Below are positions 39,936-53,934 of a stretch of DNA of 64,000 nt, in pieces; the stretch's first letter is position 1, and every line of letters starts with the position of its first letter. Under the pieces are notes generated by a model. It was not told the DNA's origin and did not search any database. It saw only the letters and a list, made by a program, of their open reading frames with translations. The position numbers and the translations under genes are program-made. The DNA is from Taeniopygia guttata (lineage: Eukaryota; Chordata; Aves; Passeriformes; Estrildidae): NCBI RefSeq assembly GCF_048771995.1, contig NC_133063.1:26306810-26370809 (forward strand), given 5' to 3'.

Positions 39936-41591
39936 CAAAACAAAACAGAAAATAAAACAAGATTCAGATGGGTAAGATATGGATCATTTCAAAGCAAAGA
40001 GAAAAATGTTTATGAAATTTGTGAAATCCCCAAAATTTATTTCTTTTTCTTTTTCCTGGGGAATTGAAACAGCTCTCCTCTAGCATCCTTGGCACTGGGG
40101 GGGAAAGAAAGTGATTAAATACTCCTATTTTTAAAATCCTGTAAATTAAACATCGAGCCAAAGTTTAACTTTCTGTTACTAGGATTAAAGAAAAAAATGC
40201 AATTAAAACTGAGCATGATTCACCAATTTAAGAAAAGGAAAAAGGAAAAGCAAACCTCATACTGCAATTTGTAACTTAACATGTAGTTTTCAACAAGACA
40301 TAATCTCTCAGCTGCAAAGCTGAGTATAGTTTCTCTTGAAAAAGAAATGTTGACTATGAATTATGAGAATTCTGACCTTTAAAATTAGTTTGAACCAATT
40401 TTGGTTGTTCAGTTCAAGTACAAGTACTCTGAAGAAAGATATCTCTCAAGAGTAAAGAAAACAAATACAAAAACACAGTGTTGTGTTCTCTTTCTACCAG
40501 GTAGGAAATAAATTGATCAACAGCCTTAAGCTATGGTATAGCACAGAAATGAGTAAACATTGTTTGACTAGCAGAACTTCAGAAATTTTTCTAGAACAGT
40601 CATGTTATTTTCATAGCTTGGTGTGACCAAGTATGTGCTGACAGGCCCTCTCTCAGAAATAATGTAGATATAATATGATTATGCCTTGAGGAAGGGTGTA
40701 AATCATCTCTTAACAGCTGTTCTAGCTCTATGTATTTTTAAGAACAAAAAAGTATTGCCATTGTTTATACTGCCTTTTGAAGTATCAGCTGTTTCCTTCT
40801 CTCATTCACTAAATGATAATATGTTTTTAAAATAGCTCCTGTCATAATCCCTGCCAGTTTTAATTTAATTGGAACCTTACCCACTATGTTAAAATAATCT
40901 TATTCCTTTATACTTGCCCTTCGTTATGGTAATCACTGGCTTCAGAGAGACCAGGGCAGAGTTCTCTCTGTAAGTATCACTATCAAAAGAGGTAAGACAA
41001 CCACAATACTGTCTTTACTCACCATTGGCTTTTCCAAGCCAAACAACTTATATCTCAGCTTCTACATTAAAATCTTCCTTCAGAAAATTATTTTTTCTGG
41101 GTAAATCTTTTTTTCTCTACCAGACTTCAGTAATTAAATACTTTCTAAGAATATCAGAATAGGATAGCAGTCCCCAGCAGTCTCAAGGAATTTCCCTGAA
41201 AATCACTCTTCTAATAGGATAAGTATTTACAGAGGGAGAATATCATGAGTCAGCTCTGTAATATCTTTTTGGATGATGATCACATTGGTTTAATCAGAGA
41301 CTTACAAATAGCTCATGTTGATGCTGTGTTAAATAGAGTTTTGGCTATTGCTATGTCCATGGATTTCTTATATTCCCCACAAACATGGTCACCTCCCACC
41401 AGAAAACAGGGTTCTCCATTGGTGAGCTGGTGCTGCCTTGGGGAGGTACATAAGATGATGTTTATTGGGAGATCTGTACTATTAAGTTTATGATTTTCAT
41501 TTTGTTGCTCACCTTTTCCTAACATGTCTTCAATAATGAATGCCTTTTCTTTGTGTCCTCATCCAGTACTACATCAAATATTGGGAGGAGA
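39936..41591. other. Intergenic, nothing recognised
   Basis: AT-rich, no supported gene or repeat. Confidence 0.55.
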
Positions 41592-41745
41592 AATAGAATA
41601 GAATAGAATAGAATAGAATAGAATAGAATAGAATAGAATAGAATAGAATAGAATAGAATAGAATAGAATAGAATAGAATAGAATAGAATAGAATAGAATA
41701 GAATAGAATAGAATAGAATAGAATAGAATAGAATAGAATAGAATA
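41592..41745. repeat. (AATAG)n pentanucleotide microsatellite
   Basis: About 30 perfect copies of the 5-bp unit with no visible interruption. Such purity suggests recent expansion and likely length polymorphism. Confidence 0.97.
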
Positions 41746-43919
41746 TCTGAGACTGTGCTTGCATTACATTTCTCTTTCTGGCTAAAATTAAGGTACTTTT
41801 TCTGAAGTTTGCCTTGGCAAACTATCTCTCCTGGAACAATGATCTGCAGTGTTGCTTATGTATACATTGGAAATGGCACATGCCATGTCTTCCAGAGGAT
41901 GTTATGATGGTTCAAGTCTCCCATGAGAACCAGGACCTGCAAATTTGAAGCTTCTTACAGCTGTTTATGGAAGGTTTCATTCAACACTAGTTCTAGATAG
42001 GGTAGTCAATCAAGGACATCCAACATGGTGTCCCTTCCTCTGGTTCTACCTTCCAAGCCACCCTTTAGTAAAGCTGCATCTATTTGAGCCATTACCTCTT
42101 CATGGGGTACAGAGCCATCCATACATGCTGCATATAATAATGTAGTGTTCAGATGATTAGTCAAACATGACTAAAAAATAACATATTTAGCCCAGAAATC
42201 CATTATGAGGGAACAGCTTGTATAGGCTTTTTTATGCTACTATATCTGTTGATTTTCACTTGAAATTAGCTTTATTCTGTCACTTTCTAAAATAGAATAC
42301 CTATTAATAGGATTAAGGAACAAGATATTTGCCAGCCATGTCATTCAATACTTGCTTAGGAGAGACTGTGCTAAGTATTCATAACTTTAGCCCATGTATG
42401 GGATATGCACTTTCAAAATTGGAAAGGTATGGCAAATTCACATAGAATTAAAGATAAAAATAAAAACAATGAAAAGCAGAACCTTTTCAACTAGTTGTGT
42501 ATATTCCTTATGTTGAAAGGAGCTTTCTGAAGAAATTAGTGGGTACCTTTGTCTTTAGGACAGGCAACAGGAGCTATTTTGTAACCTCAGTTATTTTAAA
42601 AGCCGGTTAGCTCCCACTTCTAAAGGAATAATGGAGTTCAAATGGATTCTTTTGTAGGGATTTTTCCAATTTCTCCACAATAAGTTTTGTAATAGCTATA
42701 ATATGAGTACCAGAACCCAGACTCATTAGGAGCTGGTTTTGTTTCTGTTCCTAACAAATATAATTTTAGGAATTATATTCTTTCCTTTGCAATGCCTTAT
42801 CTACACTGTTGTGTGGTGTTAGCAAGTGGAGTTGAACACATTTAATGAGTGATTCAGTGGCCGGGCTGTAAAATACCATGTAATTTCTTTATGTATGGCA
42901 CTGTGAATGTTTTCTTTCTCCTTCTGTGCAACCACAAAGTAAAAACATCCTGAAATTCTTATCTGGAGTTATCTGTAAAAATGTAATTAAGCTCCCTTCA
43001 CTGAAGTAGATTAACTCTCCATTAGATTTAATCCTTACAAGACAGAAAACACAAGCCTTCTTCAGAAACTGAAATAAGCTGTTAGGATAGGATGCATAGG
43101 ATTCATAGGAAGCAAAATACAACCATTAGATGCAGGAAGTTTCAACTTCTTGTCTCATTACTTTGAAAAACTGCTTGAAGCAACATTGTGTCATGGATTT
43201 CCCAAACTCATAAGTGAGCTGTCTTCTTCAAATGCAAGAGTTGTGATACGCATAATCTCATTTCCCATAAAAGCAACCATATGCGGAAAGTGGTAAAAGG
43301 CAATGTCCAGACTTTTTTTAACTTACTGTTTATTTCTAGTTTCTGGCATGATATACTTCTATGTCTGTCCCAATGTAAGAATAGGAGAATGAAAGTTTTC
43401 TCTGTGTGCTTTCTGCCCCAAATAGATGCATTCAGGCCAGTACTTTTTTCTTCAAAGTTAAAATCCATAGGAAGGTTGAAAAATTTTACTTTGTTAACTG
43501 CATTTACTTCTAAAATCTAAGTAAAGAAAAATATTCTGGAAAACAGTTATTCATCCTATCCAGTTTGTGGTCAGTTATACAGAAAAAATAACGCATTAAT
43601 CTACTTTTTCATATATGATAGTCAGTGTTTCAATGTCTAAACATAATCTACATACACTTAAAGTGGTTTTGTCAAGTTCTTTCAGATTTAACAAAGCATT
43701 TGCCAAAACCAAAAGAAATACTTGATCTGTCAGAAAGGTATAACCTCTTAGGGAGTCCTTTCAAGAGAGCAGTGAAGATTTTTAACCCTTGTAAACTGCT
43801 CCAGCCCTTAGATTATTATCCACTACTGGTTTTCTGTGCAGGCAGTGATGAAGTTGCAATAAGGAATCCAAGGGCAATCAAGAGAGATTTCAGGCTTTAG
43901 AATGACTAGTTAAGGAATC
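41746..43919. other. Intergenic, nothing recognised
   Basis: AT-rich, no supported gene or repeat. Confidence 0.55.
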
Positions 43920-44251
43920 AGGAGTGCAGGCACTATTCCCCTCCATCTTTCCAGTTAGAGGAAATGATGAGGAAAGAAACACAAAGACCCAGCAGATCAA
44001 TACCTGGATCCATGACTGGTAGGGGTTTTGACCATGGGTTGAGCTACTTGACACCAGACCTGCAGGCAGCAGATGGGGTGCATCTGTGTCAAAGCAGGAA
44101 AAGGACTGCTGCAGTTAAACAGGCTCATTGTAACTGCTTTAAATTAGATTTTAAGGGGAAAGGGAGAGAAACAGGCTCAATAGAGATAAGCCTGAGGATG
44201 ACAAACCTGTATCCAGATGGGGGGTGGACTCTTTTCCCAAGTAACAAATGA
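43920..44251 (+). pseudogene. Remnant of a retroelement ORF, esterase-like (tentative)
   Basis: The + frame from 43,964 carries a short motif, ADGVHL, preceded by a hydrophobic/aromatic segment. This resembles the C-terminal Asp-Gly-x-His block of SGNH/GDSL esterases, which are present in ORF1 of CR1-type LINEs. It sits directly before a CR1 3' end (44,255-44,515), consistent with an internally deleted CR1 copy. Only this motif supports the reading; the frame is short and the family is not verified. Confidence 0.35.
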
Positions 44252-44254
44252 CAG

Positions 44255-44515
44255 GATGAGAGGAAATGATCACAGGTTATACTAGCAGAGGTTTAAATTG
44301 GAGATGAGGGAAAACTGCTTCATGGAAAGGGTCATCAGGCATTGAAACAGGCTGTCCAGCGAGGTGGTACAATCACCATCCCTGGAAGTATTTAAAAGAT
44401 GGGTAAATGTGGCACTTAGGGACATGGTGTAGTGGTGGACTAGACATGGTTGTTGTTGGATTCAATGTTCTTAAGGGTCTTTTCAAACCAAAATGATTCT
44501 ATAATTATATGAAAT
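44255..44515 (+). repeat. CR1 LINE 3' end
   Basis: Sense CR1: 'GAGAGGAAATGATCACAGG', then 'TTGAAACAGGCTGTCCAGCGA', 'CACCATCCCTGGAAGTATTTA', 'GTGGCACTTAGGGACATGG', and the end 'AATGATTCTATAATTATATG'. Confidence 0.92.
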
Positions 44516-44942
44516 TTCAAATAATATATAATAATTTCTACCACAGATCTGGTTTTTAGTGCAGAAGAAGACCTGCTTGAGCAACTTTCTCTGAGATTCA
44601 AGAGAAAAAAAGGAAGTTCTGAAACAAATGAAAACTAGGCTTATACTCTGACTCCTATCATGAGATAAGAGCACTGGCACAAGCATTTCTTTACTTCATT
44701 CCACACCACCTTTTCATAGCCTCAGGAAAAAGATATTGCACATACATTCCTTGGAACTAACTAGAACTGCACAAAAGGAGTAATTCATTCGTGCCACCTG
44801 TGTTTCTTGTCCAAAGAGAAACAACTCTTACCATTCCGGTATTTGTTATTATACAAATGACAAGCATTGGATTTCAACATGCAAAAAATCTGCTTTAAAC
44901 ATTTCTTGACAATGAACATCTAACGAGATTTTCATCTAAAAA
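44516..44942. other. Intergenic, nothing recognised
   Basis: AT-rich gap between two CR1 ends. No supported feature. Confidence 0.5.
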
Positions 44943-45062
44943 GCAATTAGATGGAGCTCTGAGCAACATGATCTAGTGAAATGTTCCCCTGCCCACAGCT
45001 AAAGGATCTTTAAGGTTCCTTCTAACCCAGACCATTCTATGAGTCTATGATGATTCTATATA
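44943..45062 (+). repeat. CR1 LINE 3' terminus
   Basis: 'GATGGAGCTCTGAGCAACATG', 'TTTAAGGTTCCTTCTAACCCA' and the terminal 'ATTCTATGAGTCTATGATG' repeat identify a short CR1 end. Confidence 0.9.
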
Positions 45063-47859
45063 CTATCTAGCTCCATTACAATGATAAATATTTGTAAACC
45101 GACAAATTAGAAAATACTTGCAGATAATGATGATTTGTTTTTCAAATAAATTTTAATATTTTAAAAAACTTATTTATCTGAAAAAGATGTTGCATCTAAA
45201 CTATCTTTCATCTCCTAGTTTTTAGGGGTTTTTCTCAAAATTATATATATCATTTTGTACTTATGTTTATACCCTAGAGTTTCTTCTCAGCAAAATATGT
45301 TACTTCTGAACAATATTTGTTAACATTTCTAATTTCTCTTGTTTTTAAGTAATATTATTAAATTTCTGTGCTGTACTTCCATTTATGAATTTTAGTCATG
45401 TCACTCTATACAACATGATGCTAAACTTGCATTAATCTTTCCAAAGACCATTATCACAAATATTTTTGCCAGTTTGCCAGTAGCCCTCTATTTTGATCTG
45501 TATGTGTGCATATAGAATATAAGAGGATCATCATGAATTTAAGTTTCTATTATCTTTCTTTTAGAGTTTTTAAATTTATTTTTCCTTTTTTATTTTTTAT
45601 TTTTACCAGCTTTTTTTTAACAAAAAAACACAAAACAAAACAAAATGAAGGAAAATAGTATTTTGAACTGAAAAAGCAAAAGACCTTCTCTCAGTAAAGC
45701 TCTGATCAAGCTATTTTTATGTGAATGCTTGTGTGGCATATACTGAAAACTGGCACATTGTATGTGAAGAACTTGCTTAATGTGGAGTCTCAGGCAGCAG
45801 CGTCTCTGTTTTACAAATCATGGCCCTGCTGCTTTTCTGTGTTCTTGCCAGAATTAGAAAATCAGGGTATGTCTCTTCCATTAAAACAATGCTGAAAGCA
45901 ACAGCTTTTATTTCTTTCACACTGTATAACACTCAAATCAAGACCCAAAAACAGGAAATGGATTAGCATCCTCTCAATATATAAGCCACTGTAGTGTCTG
46001 GTTTTACAGGAACATCAGTGCCAGAGGGCTTTTGAATGCTTTATACAGCAGTCCTCAAATGCATGCTTAAGACATTAATTTCCAACACACAAACAGTCCT
46101 AACACCAAAAATGCCAAAGTGAGTTACCTCCAGCTGCTCAGAATTTTCATCGAGACATATTAAAGAGAGACACACTTGTGTGAGTGAGAAGGCATTTTCC
46201 AGTCACAGGCTCATTTGAACCTGGTCATCTAGGCTGTGAAATCCCAGTTTAGTTTAACCTACTAGACCCAATTTCCATTTGCAGCAGGGACTGGCTCCCA
46301 GTTTCCTCTAAGTCCCCACTGCCTTTGAGTGGATACAGAGCAGCTACAGCCAAACGAATATTTAGCTTGACCCCTGCAGGTCATGACCTTACTGTCCAAG
46401 GACAATTCCCAATAAGGCATCCCTCATCTCCCCTGCTGGGGGAAGAACATATTACAAATCCCCATGATTTTCATTTCTTCTCCTTATGACCTCCCCGTCT
46501 TTCGCTAAATTTTTGAGTGTCTTTCTGTGACATTAGAGGATGTAGGTTTACCCACTGGTATGTTTTTGTTATGTGGCCACCTGTCAGGCTGTGTGCAGCC
46601 AGTCAGCACCACGCTGGCATGTGGCTCCAGCCTGTGCTTCACATGGGTCCCCTGGGATAAGGTTTCTGCCTCTCTGTGGTGGAGAACATCCTCCCTAGCA
46701 CTGCTTAAGCACAGATCTAAATTCAAAGTCTCATTTTCCTCTCCACCCCATTTGCTCCACTTTGAAAGTCAGACAAGTCCACCTTGCAGCTATTAAGCCT
46801 AGTCCTAGACCTGAGCTCTTCATTCCCTGAGCTCAACCCTCTGCTAAAATAAACTTGCCTCGGGTTCACATGCTGTGTTGATGCCTCTTCTATGTACTAC
46901 ATTTCCTCATCATACAGAACTTGTGGAAAATGTTTCCTTCTAGTCAAGCTATGACCACAACCAACCAACACCAGCAGCAGGTCTGGACTGGTGCTTCCTG
47001 CTGGGAATGGGTGCAAAAGACACAGCATTCGCTACTTTCTGTCCTTCACCCAGACTGGCTGCTATTAGTGGATATGCTAGGCTTGAGCATGCAAGAGGAA
47101 AGTTAAAGACAGAGAACTGGGCAGAATTTGGGTTATCTGGAAGCAGACTTCTGGAAAGAGCAGGAAGGAGTGGCAGCAGAGCTGAGAGAGCAGGTATGTG
47201 CCTGCAGCTAGGCTGGGGGACAGGATATAGCTCAGTCCCTGCAGGCAGAGCCTGTACAGGGATGTGGTGTATGCCCAGGTCTTGGAAAGGTCATGAAACT
47301 CCCAACAGTCATAGTATATGTGAATAAGGTGAAATGGATATGCACATTTTACCTGAATTCCATCTTTCTTAGCCTCACTCATTCTACAGTTACTTTATCC
47401 AATGGGGTACCCAGGTGGCTTTTGGAATAGTTTTATCTTGAAGCACACATCAGATCAGCTAGTGAAAAAATTACCAGCAGGAAGGAGGGTAGCTCTGGCA
47501 GGATGGAAAAACTCCATTCCCATGCTCCAGGAGTGATGCCAAAGTAGCTTCAACTTTTGGAAGGGAGGCAGCAGCTCCTTGCATTGCTAGTCTGGGCTCT
47601 GGAATGAGTGGGACAGGCTCTCTCCTCTCCATGTGCAGGACATGTTGGGCTGGCAAGCAAGAAAGCCATAAATGCAGTACCAAAGAGTCAACACCAGTGC
47701 TTTCAGTACAGATATTCCCACAACTTTCCCAGGCTCACAACTAGGGTCGATCAAAGTAGCGATGTGTAAGGTGGTGCCATTTGCTGTAGCTTCCCTGGCC
47801 TGTAGTCTTCCCCTTCTCTTGTCTTCAGACCTTGGGTCCTTTGCAATGATCCAAATCCA
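45063..47859. other. Intergenic, nothing recognised
   Basis: AT-rich on the left, slightly GC-richer from about 46,500. No ORF with domain or splice support. Confidence 0.5.
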
Positions 47860-48835
47860 AGATCATGAGATAGCTCCTTTAGGAGTCCCTTTTGGGACTG
47901 GTGCTATTTAATATCTTCACTAATGACACAGATTAAAGGATTGAGTGCATACAGCAAATCTGCAGCCAACACCAAGGTGAGAGCACAACTGACACTTCTG
48001 AAGGACAAGATGCCATCAGAAGAAACTCAAGCAGTGGCCCTTGGGAATCCCATGAGGTTTAACAAGGCCAAGTGCTGGTGCTGCACCCGGGTCAGGGCAA
48101 TCCCTGGTGCCAGCCCAGGCTGGGGATGAGCAGACCGAGAGCAGCCCTGCCCTGAAGGACTTGGGGGTGCTGTGGGTGAGAGCTGGGCATGAGCCAGCCA
48201 TGGGCACTCCCAGCCCAGAGAGCCAAGTGTGTCCTGGGCTGCATCCAGAGCCCCGTGGGCAGCAGGGCAGGGAGGGGATTCTGCCCCTCTGCCCTGCTCT
48301 GGTGAGACCCCACCTGCAGAGCTGCCTCCAGCTCTGGGCTCCCAGCACAGGAAGGGCACGGAGCTGCTGGAGAGAGTCCAGAGGAGGCACCAAGGTGATC
48401 AGAGGGATGGAGCACCTCTGCTGTGAGGAAAGGCTGGGAGAATTGGGATTGTTCAGCCTGGAGAAGAGAAAGCTTTGAGATGACCTCCCAGTCCCTGAAG
48501 GGACTCTATAAGAACGATGAAAAGGGACATTTTACAAGAGCCTGAAGTGACAGGACAGGGGAGAATGTCTTCAAACTGAAAAAAGGTAGGTTTAGATTAG
48601 ATATTAGAAAGAAATTATTTACTGAGAAGGTGGTGAGGCCTTGGTACAGGTTGGTCAGAGAAGTTGTGGGTGCCCCATCCCTGGAAGTGTTCAAGGCCAG
48701 GTTGGATAGGGCTTGGAGCATCCTGATCTAGTGGGAGGTGTCCCTGTCCATGAAAGAGAGTTTGAAACCAGATGATATTTAAGGTCTCTTCCAAGCCATG
48801 CCATTCTTTGATACTATAATTATTTGATATGCTAT
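47860..48835 (+). repeat. CR1 LINE: end of ORF2 and 3' region
   Basis: It begins with a decayed piece of the reverse-transcriptase ORF: a frame near 47,885 reads GLVLFNIFTND, close to the LFNIFINDL-type motif of LINE reverse transcriptase. It continues into the CR1 3' region. The part 48,215-48,482 is nearly identical to 34,490-34,760. The ORF is not intact. Confidence 0.92.
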
Positions 48836-51800
48836 TAAAATAGACATCTGGGTAGAGGCCTTCCTATATGGAGTGAGTATTTCTGGGATATGCAATAGCT
48901 GAGCAACAGCATTGAGAATTGCAGTTCTGAGTGACTATACTTTAAATCATGAGTACAGTGAGAGTCGGACATCCTATTTGTTCCAGTTACCAGAAATTTC
49001 CATTTGCTTTCCCTGGGGCTGCACTACATCTATGTCTTACTCCACTTGGCAGACTTTCTTGGCAAAATATAGTTCAGCATTATTTACATACACAAGATTT
49101 CTGGCATATTGCTCTTTTTGAGAGTAGAGAGAGAGAAAACACAGCTAACTTCCCTATTCTCTTAACAAATTATAAAGCATATTGTAGTTGGATGAGGTGA
49201 AATGGATCGGTGATTTTGAAGAAGCTTAATTGTGATAGTTTTGCAGCCCTTGAAATTTTGCAGCTTAATCCCATTTTTATCTAAACCTTCTGGTATTGTC
49301 TAGCCTCACTTCAAGTTTTTACTGAAACAGCACAAAGGCACTGAGTTTGTCAACACTGTGCTTCAATTAGAAGATAAGGAACAAGATAATGGCAAGCTAA
49401 GAAACTGTCTGGTAGCAAGTTGTTTGTAATATTAAGGTTAGGTTGCTCTCCTTGGTGAATGTGATATCTTGGTATTTGTAAGATCTAATCCTTTCATTCA
49501 ACCACATGACTGTTAAATAATGTACTTATTTTGCTAATACCTGTGAGGAAAAAAAAATACAAATGTCTATTTTGCTTTTCACTGCCCTTTCATTACATTG
49601 ATAATGTCAAAGTGATTGTAGCATTAGTCTTATATTCCTGTTAAAAAGTGTGCAACTGAAATATTCAGAAGCATTTTATAAAGTCAGCATTGCTCAAAGT
49701 CAAAGTAAGCAGCAAAGTGCATAGAAAAGAAAACAGGGGAGAAGGGACAGGCTATTTGTTGATTTTTAAAAGTTATCAGTTGCTTATCAGAAAAATGAAA
49801 TGCTATTAAGCAATCAACATTTCTAGTTATATATATATATATAATTCTTCCACTTCTCCAGAAGTTATGGATCCTGTGGTTGATCAAGGTAAGGATGTCC
49901 TTTCAGTTTCACTCCTTTCAATAACATGGAGATTGACTTTCCCAGGAACTCCGAGTTTTTAATTCACCTTGTTGAGTAAGTGCCTCAGGGTATTTGCCTT
50001 GACAAAACACATCAATAGTTCAACTGGCTTTCTACTGAAATAATTCTTGGATGACAAACCTCACATATTTGGCAAAATATTTCAAATGTGGGAAACTGGT
50101 TTTTCCTCATTTTTTCTAGCCAGAAAATTCTTGACCTCCCTTACTAAATGTGGTGGCTTCAAAACAAGGATCTGAAGGAAAAATTATTGTGTTGAGCTTC
50201 CTCACCCTGCTTTAGTGGTTTAAAAGTGTTTCTTATACAGTCAGGCATATCCAGTTGCAACAACAGTCAGTGGATACTCAATTCTAATGCAAAGTTCATT
50301 ATATTTCAGCAGTGTGTTGAGAGTTGTTTAAAGTTTGAAGTGATGGTTTCCTTTCATTCAGATTTTACACAGTGGACATGACCAAAGTACTTCCATATGC
50401 GCCTTTCAATTTATCCTTAAATACTACATTTCAAAAGCATAGAACACTAAGTTTCAGTGTAAGTATATTAATTTTGAGAGAGAAGAATGCTGGTGTTATA
50501 TTGGAGTACTAATGAAAAAAAGGATAAAAATAATGGCAGCACTGTTTTAATGCATTTTCATTAACTCAGGAAATGCAAGACACAATTCAATGAAAGTTAA
50601 ATGTATTAGTAAGTTATTATCACACAAGACAAAAAAATCGGAACAGCCTTAACTCAGATGAGCCAAGAATACCCTGAACCATGACATGGTTACAGTTCTG
50701 ATACATTGGGATTTGTGAACCAGAATAGATGCAACTAATATTTTTTCAATAAATCCTCATGGGATTTTAAAAGATGAGGGTGAGAAAAAACAAGGGAAGA
50801 CTTTGAAGGCAGGTAAAGTCCTCTCTACCCAAGAAAGATAAAAATTTTAAAAATAAGTATTTAATAATGGACTTGGAAAATTATTGGGACTGGATAAGAA
50901 TAAAAGGGCAAAAGACTTAGAGGCTGACATTGACAATGTGGTAGCAAAAGATGCTTGGAGAGATAAAAAGAAGATGACAAGGGAACAGAGAGCAGCAGGG
51001 ACAAGTCTGTTTAACTCACAGACTACAATTCCTCAAGGGCCCTAATATTAACCACAAGAGTGATGAGTCTTTGAAGCTTTTTCTGACAATGAATCACTGT
51101 GACACCTCTAGGTAATATGCATTTTATACCTTCTAGCAACTGATATGCACATAGAATAACAGCTCTCCACTGTCATGATTTGTCAGCCTTGCTGGAAAGC
51201 ATCTCAGCTAAGAGCATGGCCCCCAGAAGCATGGCCAGAGCAAGGCGGCCATTGGTTTGACTCCTGGTACTGAAACTTCTCTTTTGGATGGGTGCTCAAT
51301 TTCCTAAAGAGACAGGAAATTAATGCTAGAAATAAACTGTACTGAGAAAAATGTGTTTATGAAGCCTTTACAAGAGAGTGTGAGTCAGCAGTTGATGCTG
51401 TGGGACTTAGGCAACCTGGATGTTCAAACTTCGGGGGTTTTTATGCACCCGTGCAGAAGCCACCAGTGTGGGTAGATTGTGGGAAAGGTATTTTGTGTTC
51501 ACCTCAGGACTCACATGCCCAAGTCCTGCAGATGTGCTGATGTCTAGACAGCTGCTACCCAAAAAAATACCATCATGCACCATGACCATATTAGATGAAA
51601 ATGGTTATGTTTTTATCCAGTAATGTGGACATACTCCTGTGTTTTGCCATGTTTTGTCTTTTGACCTCTGGTAGAAGCTGAGGAACACCAAAGGCAAGAG
51701 CTGCTCGACCCTCTTAGTGCTGTTTTGTTCATTGCCAGCTACCAGCTACCCTCAGGTGCTCCTGGTGGGGATATACACACCTTTTCCAAGTGGTATGTGG

Positions 51801-53934
51801 AGGTCATCACCAGCATTCACCTGCTGCTTGCTTCCAAGGAGGCAAGATCCTAAAGGGCAGCCAGCAAGTCTTGAGTGTCTGTGGCCAGGAGATGTGGACT
51901 CTAAACGTCATATAGAAATGTGGAAAAAAATTGTGGGCACCACTTATAATTTCCATTGTGTCGGAAATTATTATGTTTCAAAAGAAAAACATTTGCATCA
52001 TTTTCTGAAATTAAATTTTTTTAACAAAACCTTATGAAAAAATATGAGGCCACTGAGATTTTTCCCCCATGATCTGTGCATGAAAGTTATCTCTAACATA
52101 ATTTTCATAATTGCTGAGGTTTCCTGATGGTGGTATTCACACCTCCAAGCTGCAAAAGGCAGGGAATTCTTTGATTATCTGGTTGGGTGCTGAATTTTTA
52201 AAATTTCCAAATCCTGTATATGCAAAGTATAAATATGTTAAGCATCCTGGATATAATGGCATTTCTGTAGTGGTGAGAGGTTTTAGGAAAGAATATATTA
52301 CTCATGTTTATGAAAAAGAAAATAAGCAAAAGGTTTGCCTTCCAGCTACATGTACCAAGATGTAAGAGTCAAAATACAAGCCAAAATAATAAATTATAAT
52401 ACAATCCCATAAATATAACAATAATGGTTAGAAATGTCTACTAAAGTCAATTACTTCATGTTGTCTTTCTTTTTCTCCTCGTGAGTGCTGGAAGCAGTAC
52501 CACCCACAGATACCATCTTGACCTGCAGCAAAATAGCAACTGCTATTTCTCAATCCTATCTTCCCATTGCTCAAGTACCACCACAAATGTGAGGTCTTCA
52601 CTTCAACCAGGACACAGGGATTAAGGAGGAAAGTAGTTGTATTGTAAGTATAAAGATCCATCAGAAGAATGCCTCCTGTCACTTTTTTTTCTTAATGGAA
52701 ACCACGTCCAAATCCCTTGAATTTGGTCAATTTCTCCAGTCAAAAGCTGCTGTCACAAGTGAGGCTGCAATGCCCTTTGCTGACACAAGTAAAACTTTTG
52801 AATTGCTATAGTTATAAAAACAAACAGATTTTTATAAAGTCCACCTTTGCCCCCTGCCTCTTTGGTATAAATGTCAGTATTTGAACTTTTCTCTCTGAAG
52901 AATTTAAAATAGAAAACAAACTTGAACACATATTCATCATAATTTGACATTTCGGAGGTTAGTGCTGCATGCAAATGAAAAGATTAGCAAAGTTCTTGAG
53001 AGATACTATTTATTTGCAGAAAGTTTCCATTCAAAAAAAAGAAAAAGGTGGTAAAAGAATAAGCTAATTCCCTTTATCCTAATAGACTTTCATTTTAATT
53101 TACTTACAAGCATGTTTTCAATGCCAAATTGTCTTTTACAGTCACATGTATTTCTGCTCCCTTTAAAAATCACATTTTTAAAAATTTGCTTATCTGAGTG
53201 TATTGCCAGTGTCTTTTACATTTTGTTATGTCTTTGGAGACACAGAAATAAAAGCATGTGCATGCTACCAGTGGTGGAAAATAATTTCAACCCATTGTTA
53301 TTTGCATTAAAATATAACTGTTCACTTTGTCTATACACAAGTTTAGTATGTCCTGTTCAGTAGGGGCAAATGAATACCTTTATTTAGCTATTCACAGGGG
53401 TTTGTGTGCTGCTCAGCAAAGACAAATGAACAATGAAAAGTAAAAAATAGCATGTTCCTCGACCTTAGATCAGTATTACACTGAATTCATGGCACAAATA
53501 TGCTTTCATTGGTGAAGATGCTGGTTCTCTGGTGTACAATAAAACTCACCTAAGATGACCTTTGTGTTATGGTGCACCTCCAATTGCAAAGCTATTGAAC
53601 AGATTCATCTTTTTATCAGCTTAGTAACTTCGCATTATCAACTTCAAACATAAATCTTTGGAGAAAGACTAAAGCACATAGCTTTGCAATTAAAGTAAAC
53701 CCCTTCTAGAATATGAGAACAAGACATCCTTTAGGAAACTGGGATTTGTTTGGCAACAAATTGGCTACATTGTGAGAGCAATGCAGGTAAGCACCTTTCC
53801 AAGCGCTCTCGAGGGCTGCCCAAGCAGAGCTGTGCAGGCATATCTCCATTAGTGCAATAGCTACTAAAGCATGGATTTTGAAACGTCAGTTATGACCAGA
53901 ATTAGATGTATGCACACACGCAAAAACAGACACC
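48836..53934. other. Intergenic, nothing recognised
   Basis: About 5 kb of AT-rich sequence with a short (AT)n at 49,824-49,842. I see no supported gene or named repeat. It is the nearest upstream AT-rich flank of the TSLP/WDR36 cluster, so it is a natural place for distal regulatory elements, but nothing in the sequence proves any. Confidence 0.5.
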
